Of a stretch of 64,000 bases of DNA, positions 39,801-52,980 are shown piece after piece (the stretch's first letter is position 1; each line of letters begins with the position of its first letter). The DNA is from Ooceraea biroi (lineage: Eukaryota > Arthropoda > Insecta > Hymenoptera > Formicidae), in NCBI RefSeq assembly GCF_003672135.1, contig NC_039507.1:1426001-1490000 (forward strand). Reading direction: 5' to 3'. The notes beneath the pieces are model-generated. The model made no database searches. It was given only the letters and a program-made list of their open reading frames with translations, and was not told where the DNA came from. The position numbers were made by a program, and so were the translations under genes.

Positions 39801-42800
39801 CGAGGATTTGATACGCTTTTAATTACAGCAATGCATCTTGTTTCTGATTAAACGGAATGTTTGAGGAACTGCATGTGAGCCGGACATTGACTTCAGTACA
39901 ATGTACCACGTACATACGTACTTTCGTTATAGATCATTAATTATTTATAATTTTCACTCTCTCTTCTCACACAATTTTCTACAGCAGATGCTGTGATCAT
40001 TACTTGACATCTACTGGATATCTAAATACGTACATTTATTTTGTGTCACACACAGATATATACCAGCGCTATGTGCTTTCTTTTCGTTTCACGATACATT
40101 TTCGGGGAAAAATGTATATTTCTCTTATCTCAGTGTCTACACATAATAACGTGAGACTTTCTACCAAGAACTTTCCCTCAAATTTATCAAATTACACCGT
40201 GTAAGAGTATAAAATTCTGGTTACTGTTCCGAGTCTTATTGTGTTCTCATTGTCAGATAAAATCAGAATTGAAGCGCACGGGAGGAATTAAAGACAAAGG
40301 TTTTTCGCGTATTTCGTTTCTCATATTGAAGAAAGATGCGATTGTCATTGTTGCAGCTAACAAGTCAGTACACACACTCCTTGATACTTCGTGCAGTGAC
40401 TAATCGTCGATCGTTCCAGGTGTGTCCGCCCCAGGCCTCGTTAAGTTTTCTCAACGTGTATCTACTCCATTGTAATCTACTCCACCCTCGTACCTGATCC
40501 GATAAGCACTAAACGTTGAAGGCACCCCGCGAAACCGACGTCAGCGACGCGGTGCACTCGCACGTTTGTTATTCGCAAACTGGTGTATGCACCGATCGCA
40601 CCAGCTTTTTATCAACGTCCACAAGAGAAGATTAAGAGGCGTGGTTCTCCGTGTGGTGAGATTCGTTTCTGGTGAGAACCGCTGTTAGGAGTGTGGGAGA
40701 AGCGGCGCAGATGGAATCCTCTTTGAGGATCCGTTAAAGTATGAGCAGATCGAGTCAGGCTTCCAATTCGTTGTCTTGATATTCGAAAACCTCGTTAACT
40801 TAGCGTATCGCTCATTACACAGGAGAATTTTTGACTCATCTCTTATTTAAATGTTACAAGATTGACAGACAATACTTTATCATTTTATTTTAATTTTTGC
40901 TAGACGACTTAAATTTACGCGCGTATGCAAATATATAAAATTTGCATCAGAATTCAAAGAAGACTTAATTCCGATTTCATTAAATATGTGATATTGCTGG
41001 TGCAATATTTATTACATTATACTCGCATTTCAGATGGCATAGTACACGCGACGATGACGCGATATCATTAATGGACAAAGAAAAAGAGGTACGATAGAAT
41101 ACGAGGTATGGGGGTACGAGGAAATTCAAGGCAAGGGAAGGAAGTCCGTTGGTTAACAAGAAGTCTGGAATTTCTCGTCGCAGAGACCCAAGGGGGATCC
41201 TTCATGGAGCAACGAATGCAGAGCGTCGTGGACGACGAGGAGTCCAAGGGACAATAAAAGAAAAGGACTTCGCCGTGCGACGACGTCGATCGTATATATC
41301 GTCGCGAGGACCTCGTCCTTCGCCTTGCCGCCCTCTCGGGCCCTCATACCCCGCGTCTTCTCACACGGCCTCGGGCACAAAAGCGGCGTCCTTTGAGGGA
41401 GGGTCCGAAACAAAAAGAGAGCCGGCGAACACGGCGTGCAACCGTGTTAACTGCGTTGCTTATGCATTCATATCCTTGTTTCGCGACAACCTGCTGATTG
41501 TTTCCACAAAACGCGACAACCCCCTTGTAGCCGTGTGCCCGGGCCGGTTTTTCGGCGGCTGCGAGGGAGAGTTGACCGTAGGTGCCACTGCGGACGCGCG
41601 AGACCGCCGGCAAAAAGGATCAATTTGTATGCGGGTGAACGCTCCCCATTTCTGTCGCCGTTCTTAACAGTGCCGGTCGTGTAACGTCTGCAGGACAATG
41701 GTGACGGCGAGATATAAGGGCGCTCGAGAAATGTGCATGTGCGCCGGAAGACAAGCAATTGAAGAGTCTGGGGCAACAATGTGCTAAAACTAAACTACAG
41801 AAAAGAGAAAGGAAGAGAAAGAAAGAGAGAGTCGTATGAGTAGATTTGTAGATTTTAGCCATAATTTTATTAAAAATGCTCGTATACTGCGGAAGAACGT
41901 ATGTCAACGTAGTACGGAAGATTAAAAGATTATTATCATGTAAAATTATTATTTTGAGATGTTATTTTTCAGTAGATGCAACATGTACTAATACTTGTAT
42001 TAATTAACGTTAATATTTGAAGGAAATACTAAACATGAACATTATTTGTTCATGGTCTCAAATGACGGTCAGTATGGAAGGGTCTAGGATCTAGACCTAG
42101 ACTATCCACCAGAGTAACATCGCTAACGAGGAAGTGCGGACAGGGCAACGTGATTTATGTACCCCGCTGTTTATCCGTATATGATATCTCCCAGCATATC
42201 ATATGTACCTAATTTATCATTATCAATAATCTGAGCAAGAGTGAAATTTACTCGCACTCGCAAGGAAACGGCGGAACACGTAAAACTCGGAAACGAAATA
42301 CAAGCCTGCTATCTTTCATGACGTACGAATCCCACGAGTGCGTACGTGACCCTTCCTGTCCTGATCTTTCCTCATAGCCGACGAAAGTCAGCGTTTCCTC
42401 AAGGTGTGTACACGTCGCGACGCTGCGTTATCGGCGGTGTGTATAAACGTCCGATTAAAAGGCACGATAAGACGGACGGAGAGTTACGTTCTTTTCACCG
42501 CCCACGATGTGAAGGACTGCAAAGGATGTGTATGTATATAAAGTGTAATCGCGATTGCGTTAAGTTTCAGCTAAATTCTCCAGTAACTCTGTTATGTTTC
42601 TTTCCGAATAAATAAAAAATAAAACTTTATATTTCTGGCAATTAAAAGATTTAATTTACTCGAAAATAACTTGACTAAACATGTATTAGCAAAGCGTGGA
42701 TAAGGCGGATCAGTATGGAAAAATATCTTAATCGACCGATAATCGATCAAAGTAAACAAGAGAAATAATACGGAAGAAGCTGCAAAAATCGAAGAAACAT

Positions 42801-45638
42801 TGGCAGCTAACAACGGGTTGACGAAGGGAAGACAGAAATAGGCAACAAGTAAGATAAGAGAAATAAGTTCAGATAACGGTAACGTTGAACGTGAGCGCAA
42901 TGCATAACAATTACGTCAGCGAAGTTAAGGCGCATCGCGATCTTGTCTCAGAATACTTAATCCCCTTTCCCTCTTTTGTTGATTTTGTTATCAACAATAA
43001 AAGTCAATAATTTGGATAATTATAATTTTAGTTAAATCCTAATTAGTTTTAATCTTTGAAGAATATTTATTAGAACAAGGTAAATATTTTCTTACTTTTC
43101 AGTTGCCATTCTAATTACGCATTTCCTTTTACATATTCTAAGAGAAAGAGATTTGATGTAAAACTCCACACAATTGTCGTTGCTGGCTTGCCGACCAACA
43201 AAAGCAGTCTCTACTCAACCAATTAAATAGACTACCGGTTTCAGCATTGGTTCACTTTCCCATTGAACTGTATATGGCTCAACATTATATTTTATGCAGA
43301 CCTTGCAGCAGCGGATTGCATGATCGGGCAAAGCCGCAAAGCCAGTTTTGTTTCTCGGGCGAGCACGGTACGAATGAGTCGAAATTGCTATCGGAGGAGT
43401 GCTCTCTGAAGAAAAAGAAGGCGCCCGCAATACCCCTCATTTAGAGCGAATGGTACGTTGAACCCATGGCAACCCATGAACTTGTATCCTTCCGCGGGCG
43501 AGGAACAACCGCGTGGGAGGAATGGCTAAAACGAGACGCCATTTTAGAACACATTGCCAAACGCCAGGATAATAAAGTCAAAAGCGAGAATATATAAAGA
43601 ACGATCTAGAGGAAGAAATGGAGGAAGAAACGTCACTTGAAAGAAAAAAAGATGGAGTAAACCGGGAAGATGTACAGTAGCGATCCACGGCTCGTTAGAC
43701 ACTCGGTGCTTCCTATTGGCCGACTCGCGTGAATCACGCTCGCAGTTCGCTAATAACGTTCGTGACTTCGTGACGGGCTTTCATGCTTGAAGAAGAGATA
43801 TCGCGGCCACGACGAGGACGAATGCAAGAGTCAGAGAGCGCGCGCCGCGAACTCCAGGATCGCCGCTCACGATCGTCCCGCTCGCGAGAATCCAGCCGGA
43901 GTTTCGAGTCACGGATAACTTCTGCCACGGGTCGACCTCCGCTTCTGCTTCGTGCAGTTCCGCGACGTGACTCCCCAACCAGGCTCGCGTGAAAAGTTGC
44001 TTCTACCCCGGACACGCGTATCTGCCGAAGAGGATCTCGAGCGAGTTCGCGCGCGAACCAAGAAGAGCATGGAAATATCCTGTGTGCTAGATAGATCCTA
44101 GTTCTTGGACCTTCTATGAGTAACGATGTACAGCCTCATGTGAATGTACCGTTATTACAATATAGATTACAAAAAGTGGCACACGTTTAGAACTACGCTA
44201 TTGTTATAATCAACACGTATAGTTTAATGATCGAGAATTTTGCATCCGTCACGTAGATGACTATCTGTTTCAATCCATTTCGCGAAAATTGATCCCTCCG
44301 CGATTTTTCAACCAGCACCGTGCGCTTCGTCGGCGTATCAGCATGGCGAATCGTGTGGGTATTATTTCCTTGGCCCCGACCGAGAACAAATTGCCGGTGG
44401 CGATGCGGGGATCAGCGACGCCACGTCGGGATCCTCTTGAGAGAGGATCGATCTTGGTTGCCTCTATCCTGCAGGTAAGATTACCTTGCGGGACTAATCA
44501 ATGCTTCCACCAGCCGGGTGCATCGGTCGATCCTCGCAAATTGACGGTTCCGTCGAGGAATCGAGTAAGGAAACGAGCGAGGAAACGAGCGGGGAAACGG
44601 CAAGCAAAACTCCATCGTCAATCGCACCATGAAGAAGGCTGGTAGTCGAAGAGGATAAACCGTCGAAGTAGCATGGAAGCGAAGATCGCGAAGAGATAAA
44701 CGTGTCCACCGTGGCATTGTGCCGCTCTGTTAAACTGTTAAAGTCGCGCCGGATTCTTATCCGCGAGATCTATCCTCGCAAAGCGACATACGTCGCTTTG
44801 AGAACGACGGTATCATTTTTGATGGTAGAATCGCGCAAAGGTGCCGATAACATCCTGCAGAGACGTGTCCTGCATTGAAAATTTAAAAATTAGTAAATTT
44901 GGGGACTATTGTCTATTATATAATTGTCTGTTAATATAATTTAAGATGTTTGGAATGTTTCGAAAGCTTTATATAATGTTATAAAAATCTTTTGAATAGG
45001 AATTTTTTATCGGCGAATGATGAGATAACTACTGCTCACGACACGATTTGCAAAGTGCAGTTTGAAGTGTCCTCATAAACCGCGTGATTCGTTTGTCTGG
45101 CATGACATTTCTGCGTGACAGGATAATTAGGTCCATCATGTTTCTCCGCGTAGAATAAATATTCTAGTCACGGATCACTTAGCTAACTCATCATCTTCGG
45201 CGTGACTACTCAAAATCAAATAAGTGTTATTCGCATTTATAATGTACTTGGCTGCACACCTCTCATTTACATTATAAAATGAATCATTTTAAACATATAT
45301 TTGGTGTAAATATTCCTCGTCGTGTTCCACCCAGTAAGCTTAAATTCAAATATTTTACTAATACATTTCTTAAAAATATTTTTTTGCTTATCTATCTGAT
45401 ACATACATATGTATCTCATAAATTTTGTAAGAAATATTAAACATGTATAATAAATTATTAAATAAATTATTTTATATTTTGAAGTTAACCATATTTTATT
45501 TATCTTAAACATCTATTTAAATTTATGACAGAAATATGAAATATATATAATAAATAAATAAATAAACATATGTGTATTTGTTATCTGTATTATTGATGTT
45601 TACAATTATATAAAATTTAATAACTAATTATTATATAG
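36889..45638. other. Region upstream of EGFR, no supported coding gene
   Basis: 8.7 kb that should contain the EGFR first non-coding exon(s) and promoter (leftward) and the 5' part of the unknown gene starting at 45639 (rightward). Patches of GC/CpG-rich sequence lie at about 38080-38480, 41150-41700, 43740-44060 and 44290-44720. Open frames there (for example 37737-38363 minus and 41149-41667 plus) are Arg/Ser-rich, lack known motifs and overlap open frames on other strands. The part from 44880 to 45638 is very AT-rich. Confidence 0.5.
44343..44474 (+). CDS. Candidate first coding exon of the unknown rightward gene
   Basis: An ATG in good context (AGCATGG) opens 44 codons ('MANRVGIISLAPTENKLPV...') ending at a strong donor (CTGCAG|GTAAGATT). 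The donor is in phase 0. The next likely exon has its best acceptor at 45638 in phase 1, and only the weaker acceptor at 45664 is in phase 0, so the join is not clean. It could belong to another transcript or be chance. Confidence 0.22.
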
Positions 45639-48600
45639 ATGCTGCTTTATCGTGTTATGGACAGCATACCGATGTATATTTTGAAAACCGCCAATTTGCG
45701 CACGGATCTCGATTATCAAAATCTAATCCATTATTTGTAACGAGAAAAAGTCATGGCGTTGGTATCAAATATTCGGGACAATTTCGTCAAAATGGACTGC
45801 GACTTATATCTAAAGGAAGTAAAACGATTTTTAAACAACGCAGTAGAACCAATTCTAGCGTAATTTCGTTGAAGAAGAAATCATCGATGGATAAGAAATT
45901 AGAAAATATTGCAGAAACAGCATGCCATTATTCTATATGTCAAAATGCCAAATTTAATAATGGCCTTATTAGTAAGCGACATATGTCTCAAAGCGTCATA
46001 ACAAAACACGCTGCAAAGAATGCAAGTCGTAATAGCAGCTCTATGCCATTTATTGAAAAACATCCCCGATCGTACGCAGAAATTATAGCAGATTACAGTA
46101 AAACCCTGTATAAGGAATCTACAAGTATAGAAAATGACAGTATTTATTTTAACAACATAATGTGGCAAAGCCCGTTCAGTACTTCGATATCACCGTTGAA
46201 CAAAAAACTCGTAAGCAGTGCTGAACATGACGTAATCCCAACTGAAAGGCGAGAAAATCATTCAATTTTTCTCGCTAATGGTTTCAACTCGACCAATCGA
46301 CGCCACCGGAAGAACATTAACATTACCGAATGTCATAATTTTCAGCATCACGATACATGCGCTAGTGAGGTAATGAATAGAAATACCAATCAGGAACACG
46401 TTATTACGAACGATTTCAAGACCGAGGATCAATCTTACGTAAAATTAGTTGCCGACTGCAACAAATCTACTCACATTTCTCTCGCAAGTACTTCGAATCC
46501 TGGTCTGATACCAAGTAGGAATGTGTTGGTAAGAAATTCCCTCGAACTCTTCGGTACTCCGACACGGAAAGCCAGTAGTGCAAATATGCGAGAAATGTTG
46601 CAAAAGACAATCCCCCCTATCGCCACAATACCACTCGGAAGAAATATCAAAGAACAGACGTCTGACTCGATGGAGAATGACTGGTTGAGGGAAATAGAAA
46701 GCGTGATAAGTGACTTGAGGACTGCCTCCGAGAGAAAAACCGCGAGAGCTGTCAACGTCTCGAAGTTGAGAGAAAGCAACGTCTTGCAATCCGCGGACGC
46801 GTCCAGCAATGCGCTGGACAGAATTCAAAAGTTGGCCGAGCTCATCAAAGAGCACAAACAAAAGGAAAAGGACGCGGAGAAGAAACTGGGCGAATCCAAG
46901 TATTTCAGCAACACGACGAAGAGTTTGTCCTCGAGGAAGAATTCAACGCAGGTGCCAACTGTCAGCGGAACTGCCGGTACATTGAAGCAACCGCAGGTCG
47001 AATTGCGCATGGTACCCTCCGAGAAAGAGTCCGTCGTGTCTATCAACGTGGATTCCGCGTCGATCGGACTGTCGGATCCTGTAAATTCTGCCTCGAAACA
47101 ACTCTCTGTCATTGTGCAGTCGGATCGAAAGGGAGATCGACAGCCGAGCGAGGCTCAGTGGAACACTCCGACGCTCCGTAGCAGTACCAAAAGTGCATCA
47201 CAGCGCAACGATTTCGGACCTATGTGCATTTCGATTAGCGAGGACTCCGCGCCGGTCAAACAGATTGAGTTTTCAATCAACGGCAAACCGGTTTCGGAGC
47301 TGAAGAGCATCACCGCGAGGACGGAACGATTGGACGTGGTAAGCTCAGTGGACAAAATCGAGATCAGAATACCGTTCTCCAAGGATGACGCGTCAAGCAA
47401 GACCAGAGGGGGCGATCTATCGAAGCAAATCGACTCGAGCGGAGGGCAGATATTGAACGTGCAGATCGCCGCCAATTTTCAGAACGAGGCCGGGAAGGGT
47501 AGCGGCGAGCAGCAACCGGTGGGAACAATAAATACAATACCGACATCGTCGCAAATTCCTAGGACTCACTATGCGTTTAACGATCCTGTTCGCGTGGAAA
47601 CTTTGAGCAGCGATGGCGCCCAACAGCATGGGTCTTCTACTTGGTCGAATATCAGATCTGACAATACGACTGGAGGAGATATTAACGAGCATGAAACTTC
47701 GGACAACGTTAATCTCAAAATCCAACGCGCAACATCGAAAAAGTTGTCAGCTGACAAAACGATGGCGGACGTTCCATTAATCAAGAAAGCAACTGATACC
47801 AAAGTTGGAAGATGGAATACGAAGAACATGGCGAATACTGTATCATCGGAGACGAATAAGTACGATAAAACTGAATCTTCTGATCCTCGCGTGCCATCGA
47901 AAGTGATCCCCTGGTGGTCTTCTTCGGATTCCTTCAATAAGATAAGGAAGAAGGACGATGACCGCAAACCGGTCTCACCAACATTAAATCGAAATAAGAA
48001 AAAAGCAATGTCAAATTTGAATCAAGATCTTGCTACTGAATCCTTTCCCTCGAAATTGAAAGAAACATCGACTCCAAAGTTGCAGACGATAAATGTGGAT
48101 TCGATGCATAACGCAATTACAAATAATTCTAACGTTTTGATTTCTTATATGGATTCTGTGGAGCAACACGAAACATCTAAAGCCTCTGATCGCTATCTCT
48201 ATCCATTTAGATTAAAACCGAATCGGGGAAATCCCAGTGATATTCCTAAAATGACAAGAACTGACTTGAAAATTGAAGATAGTCAAACATCAGGCACACA
48301 AGAAAACAATAAAAACTTTTCTCAAGTTAAGCAAACAAACCCAGTTACATTATCTACATTGGACAAAACGAATAAACAAGATGAACATGATATAAATATC
48401 AAAGAGAAGATATCCATCTCGCCAGAAAACGTCAAGACATCAAGTAAGCAAAATTTAAAAACTCAAGAACAGCACTCGCTAGAGCAAACAAATTCAATCA
48501 GTGGTGAACCCATCAAATCAAAAATTGAAAATATTGTAGATGTTATAAAGCCAATTAAAAAGAGGGAAGACGGCACTTTGATCGATTATGGTTTAAAGGT

Positions 48601-49813
48601 ATCATCGAGAAAACCAATAGTAAAATTAAGTAGCAAAATGGAAGAAAATGAAAATTCGATAATCAGAAAGAAAAAAAATTTGTTATCGGATAAATACAAC
48701 GAAACACGACAAAATATGAAACACGATATAAGTGTAATGAAAGCGATATCAAAAAGAGAGCAGATGGATAAAAGAATGTCGACAAAGCAGACAGAAATGG
48801 ATGAAATAAAAAAAGTAGAAATAAAAAAGAATATGTTGAAGAAAAAAGAAGATTTAACAGTAAAAACTATTGCTGGTATAAAAATATCAGAGTCCAAAAA
48901 ATCTAATCTTTCATCAAGCATAAAGAATTCTTCAGAAACGGTACCAAAATCAAAACAATTACAAACGTCAATAAAAGTACCATCAGAAGAACCAAAGCAA
49001 GATAGACAAAAATATTTGTCAAGCATCAAGAATATTCCAAGAAAGACTAAGATTAGCGAAGAATTGGAAAAATTAAATAATTTGCTATCTCTACAATCAA
49101 AGGATAATCATCATTCATCTAAAGGGAGAGAAATTTCGAATAAAAAAATAGTAGAAGTATCAACAAAGTCTAATATAAGTACAAATAAAACTGTAAATAC
49201 AGATAAACCATCCGCTACGCAAACAAAACCAAGTCCTACTTCAAAACCTTCACAATCAAAAGATTGTGCAATACCGAAGGATTCAAATAAAAATGCGGAA
49301 GCAATGCCAACTACGAATAGGAAGTACGATGTAATAGAAGATACGATAGCCAAGACCATAACGCAAAATCTCAAGATCAAAAGCTCATTGTCGAAGGATA
49401 GCGGAAATAATCACTTGCATAAGTCGAAGTCGAATAGAGATAGAAAGAATTCTTCAGAATCAGATAATTCTCCAAAGAAAGATAGTTCAACTGGCTCTAA
49501 GTCATCCGGTTCAAAGATGTGTACGGCCAAGGTAATGTCAAATAACATTTATACATGTACGGGACAATGTGATTGTTTATATAATAACGTATCCAAACTT
49601 TGATAGGAACAATCGATTGCATTTTGTCCCAAGCACCACCAAATATCCAAAATTTCGCAAAATCCGAATAAAGCTGACGGTATATCGGAGCATGTGCCAA
49701 ATTTAATTGAAAATGCTAAACCTGATATGGACAGACCAGAGAAGAGAGAGCTATATTCCGCATGGTTGCAGCAATCTAAAAACCATAATGATAATAATGA
49801 AAAGTTATTCTAA
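45639..49813 (+). CDS. Large intrinsically disordered protein of unknown function
   Basis: Exons 45639-49531 and 49607-49813, joined in phase 0 (AAG|GTAATG ... TTGATAG|GAA) over a 75-base intron; about 1365 residues. I do not recognise the family. Most is Ser/Lys/Asn/Thr-rich and low in hydrophobics. A likely coiled-coil stretch lies around 46670-46900 ('DWLREIESVISDLRTASERK', then 'RIQKLAELIKEHKQKEKDAEKK'). A Lys-rich charged part lies at about 48600-48880, and the C-terminus is 'RELYSAWLQQSKNHNDNNEK'. No signal peptide, membrane segment or catalytic motif is seen. The exon's 5' border is a good acceptor with a CTAAT branch-like site (45624-45638). Codons before the first in-frame ATG (45887) are open and continue in frame, so an upstream exon probably supplies the start. 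If not, translation would begin at 45887. A scaffold, cytoskeletal or nuclear role is possible but not shown. Confidence 0.8.
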
Positions 49814-52789
49814 TCCTATATTGTGTGATTTCTAATTGAGAAAACTGAATATGTTGTTTTTGAGATACTTGCAAGAAACTTAAAAACATGTCTTGGAGTT
49901 GTATCAAAGTTTAATTTGTTTTATTTTATGAATTATTTTTACATCTTACGATAAAATGTTGGATATTTGTCACACAAATATACTTTCAAGATCTCAAAAA
50001 TGTTTTACATTCTAAATCTGAACCATTAATTAATTATATTGTTAGTTCTTAAAATACTTTATGAGTGATGTACGTAATTCCCGAGAAATTAATAAATGTA
50101 ATAACAGTTTCGTCAAAGAGATTCGAAGACGCGTGTGCGTTACGTTATCTAATGTCGTAATCGAATTCTTTAATCGCTCTAAAAACCGGAACGAACGCTC
50201 AATCTCGAGACTTCGATGCTGCTTGCGCAAGAGCAATCGCTTCTCGGATGGTTCGGATGGCTCCACGTTTCGTCGGCGAGTCTCGAGAAAGCGCGGGATT
50301 GGGTAATTAAAATTCTCATTAAAGCCGCCGGCGGCATCTTGAAACGCGCCACGGACAATGGGTCCAAAACGAGGCCGCGGGCTTCGCAAGGGTAGGATCG
50401 TGCTGAGGGGGCAGGTGGCGAAAGCATAAATGGATCCAACCGGCCATGAAGAAGGAAACCTACGTCAAATTCTCGTTCACCGCCGAGATATTTCGACTCT
50501 TTTAAACCTACCCGCCAGTTATGCCCATCTCGTTACTGCCGATCGTAAAATTCGCGCTTCTGTGCTGCGCTGAGAATTCTGTGTCAAGCGCTTTATTCCG
50601 CCGCTATGAATATTTTTGTTCACATACGTGTAATATGCAAATCAGTCCTCGAAAATATATTACTGCCATTATCGTTTCTTGATGTCTGCGAGTGACCGAA
50701 GCAATGTGTATGCGTGCAAAACCCGATCTTTCGGCTCGAGCTATCGGTGCAGCACGATACCCATCATTATCCGCGCGAGGGGCACCAATTTGGGGCCTCT
50801 GATGCGAGGGCCTTCGACTCATCGAAGATGATGCCTCATCATCGAAGGGTGCCGTGGTTCGTGCCACGTCCCGTATGTGCGAGTGAGAAACCCATCATTA
50901 CGCACGCGTTTACCGTGAGCATAGCCCCATTCTGGCAGTTCGCCAGTCACTTCAAGTAATGCATCCCGAGAGTCAGGGTCAAACGAGTTGCCTTATCGAC
51001 ATCTGCGCATCAAATCCATTTCGTTTCCGCGCAGTTGTACTGCACTCATTCTTCAGTTCACGATATAACTTCGCCTTAATCGCGATCGAATCAGACTTCA
51101 ATAACTCTATGCTAAAGTAGCGCAATGCAAAATTATCTATAATTAACAAAACTCTTCTTCTTCTTCTTCTTCTTCATTATCATCTTCATTATCATAATCA
51201 GAAGAACGATTTAATGAGTGCGAAACCATCACTGATCTACTTTTGCCAGTATAGTCTGTGCTTTGTTGAAGGAGAAGGTTAATCAGTTCCACACGTAAAG
51301 GTACATATCACGAACAGACATGAAACCGTCGGATTTTTACCATCCTCGGGATAATAACGCGGCTGTCACGAAATGTAACACGTCGTGTCCTTGTGCAACG
51401 TAACCGAAGGCTACGTCAGCGCACGTTTCCTTGAACATCTTTCTCGCAAACAAAATTTTTTCCCCCGCCAAAGTCTTATTATGACAGAATCGTCTTCATC
51501 ATAGACATGTTTCTTTTCTTCGTTTTCTTTTTCTAGGATTGAATAGTTCAAGTTGAATTTCTTTAACCAGATGGTCGAAGATAAGCAGAAGAACCGCACT
51601 TGTGATTGCCGGCGAGAACCGGAATTGCGTGATAACGATCGGCGATAAGGCACGGTGTATCCTTGTTGATTTATCGTTCGATTGAAATAAAAAGACACTG
51701 GTGCAAAGTATTATCGGGTTGCGCGAAGTGCGCGCGTGCGAGCGCAAATCCCGCTGCCGACGATAAGACCGTTAATTATCGAGAGCGACGAGGAGCATCC
51801 TTCATACAGTCGGGAATGCAGATGAGTCCTTTTTTTCCGCTACTCAGCATTCATCTTGGGATCTTGACGGTCGCTTCTGCCCACCCTCCTGCCTTCGCTT
51901 TCCTCCGCGCGGCAACGAAAGTTGATCTGACCCCACGAGAGTCCGGTTCAACCCTGCCCACCTTCTTCCCCTCCTCCTTCTTCACTCTCCGCGCCATCCC
52001 AGCTGCTGCGCCGGTCCTCGGTTTGATTTATCACGGTGTTGCCAGCAGCCTCTTATAAATGTTCAGGAACAACCCTACTGCTACGTTCATCGCTCATCTT
52101 GGCGGAACGGAGGAGATTCCTCGGAATCCCGCTGACTTTTCCTCAGCGACCTTGAACAAACATCAGGTAGAAATCCCGAGGATTCTTCGTCTCTCTTTGC
52201 GGTATCGAGAGAAATCTCGATTCGTAGATATCTTCGCATACAACGTAGTGTGTTTTACCCGATCTACCTTTGTTATAATATAATAAATTCTGCAACTGTT
52301 ATATTTTCTTTATAATAAAAAATATAAAATGTAGTTGATCTTTATACAAAATAGCTTATATTTCTATTTATTTCTACGTGTCGGTGCACACTTCTCTTTG
52401 TATAATGCTTTGTCTGCGATTATCACATACAATACTGATTCATGTAACAGAACAAATTTATACGCATGCATCCGCGAGTTGTACGAGCTTCAGGCTGCAA
52501 GGTCGACGGGACTTCCACCAGTAATAACACGTTCTTCCGATTGTCCTTTGTTTGTTTTAATTATACGATGCGTGCTGTATCGATCCTATTCGTTGCGCAC
52601 CAGGTGCATCATGTATCTTTTGACACCATGCGGCTATCTTCAGTGAGCGATATTAATAATTAATCTTCAAGGTAAATTACGCGCCGCAAAAACTCTTCGT
52701 GATTCGCTCATCGCCGTATCATGATTTATAGTATAACGTGAACGGGTTTACATATAAATGATTAATTATTATATTAAAATTTTATCACA
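49814..52789. other. Intergenic region, no gene seen
   Basis: Begins with the AT-rich 3' end of the unknown gene; AATAAA-like hexamers occur near 50090. Then follows mixed sequence with GC-richer patches (50250-50960 and 51700-52060) and a (TTC) tract at 51153-51175. Short open frames on both strands show no recognisable motif. Confidence 0.5.
51153..51175. repeat. (TTC)n microsatellite
   Basis: About seven TTC units followed by looser 'cattatcatcttcattatcat' sequence. Confidence 0.9.
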
Positions 52790-52833
52790 ATCATCATTAA
52801 TTTATCATTAATTTATCATTAATTTATCATTAG
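52790..52833. repeat. 12-base tandem repeat
   Basis: Three or more copies of 'atttatcattaa' in AT-rich DNA, just upstream of the hairpin at 52879. Confidence 0.8.
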
Positions 52834-52878
52834 TTCATTGTTTATATTCAAATTATTAATAAATTATGAATTATTTAT

Positions 52879-52966
52879 AACCATATATTGAAGTTAGTTT
52901 TCAATCATACCAACAATACCAACCCAACAATTTCTAATTATTGAAAACCAACTTCAATATATGGTT
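52879..52966. ncRNA. Near-perfect 27-base-pair hairpin, miRNA-precursor-like candidate
   Basis: The left arm (52879-52905, beginning 'aaccatatattgaag') and right arm (52940-52966, ending 'cttcaatatatggtt') are reverse complements with one difference, which would be a G-U or A-C pair depending on the strand transcribed. The loop is 34 bases. Total length is 88 bases, the size of an animal pre-miRNA, and the stem suits Dicer. It does not match any known insect miRNA that I recall. Flanks show no clear target-site duplication, which argues weakly against a simple MITE. Expression is unknown. Confidence 0.4.
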
Positions 52967-52980
52967 TTCGACTGTTCTCG

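Noticed and set aside
41149..41667. 172-codon plus-strand frame
   Set aside because: Arg/Ser/Gly-rich with no motif, in a CpG-rich patch where three other frames are also open.
43734..44015. Arg/Ser-rich frames on both strands resembling an SR protein
   Set aside because: The Arg/Ser bias appears on both strands at once because of CpG-rich sequence; there is no RNA-binding domain.
45869..45871. TTG as the start of the large unknown protein
   Set aside because: This is only a non-ATG codon inside a frame that stays open upstream to a splice acceptor at 45638; eukaryotic starts at TTG are not expected.
46445..49029. Several antisense open frames of 90-147 codons over the unknown gene
   Set aside because: They arise from the sense codon bias (GAA/AAG-rich) and have no motif or splice context; the sense frame is far longer.
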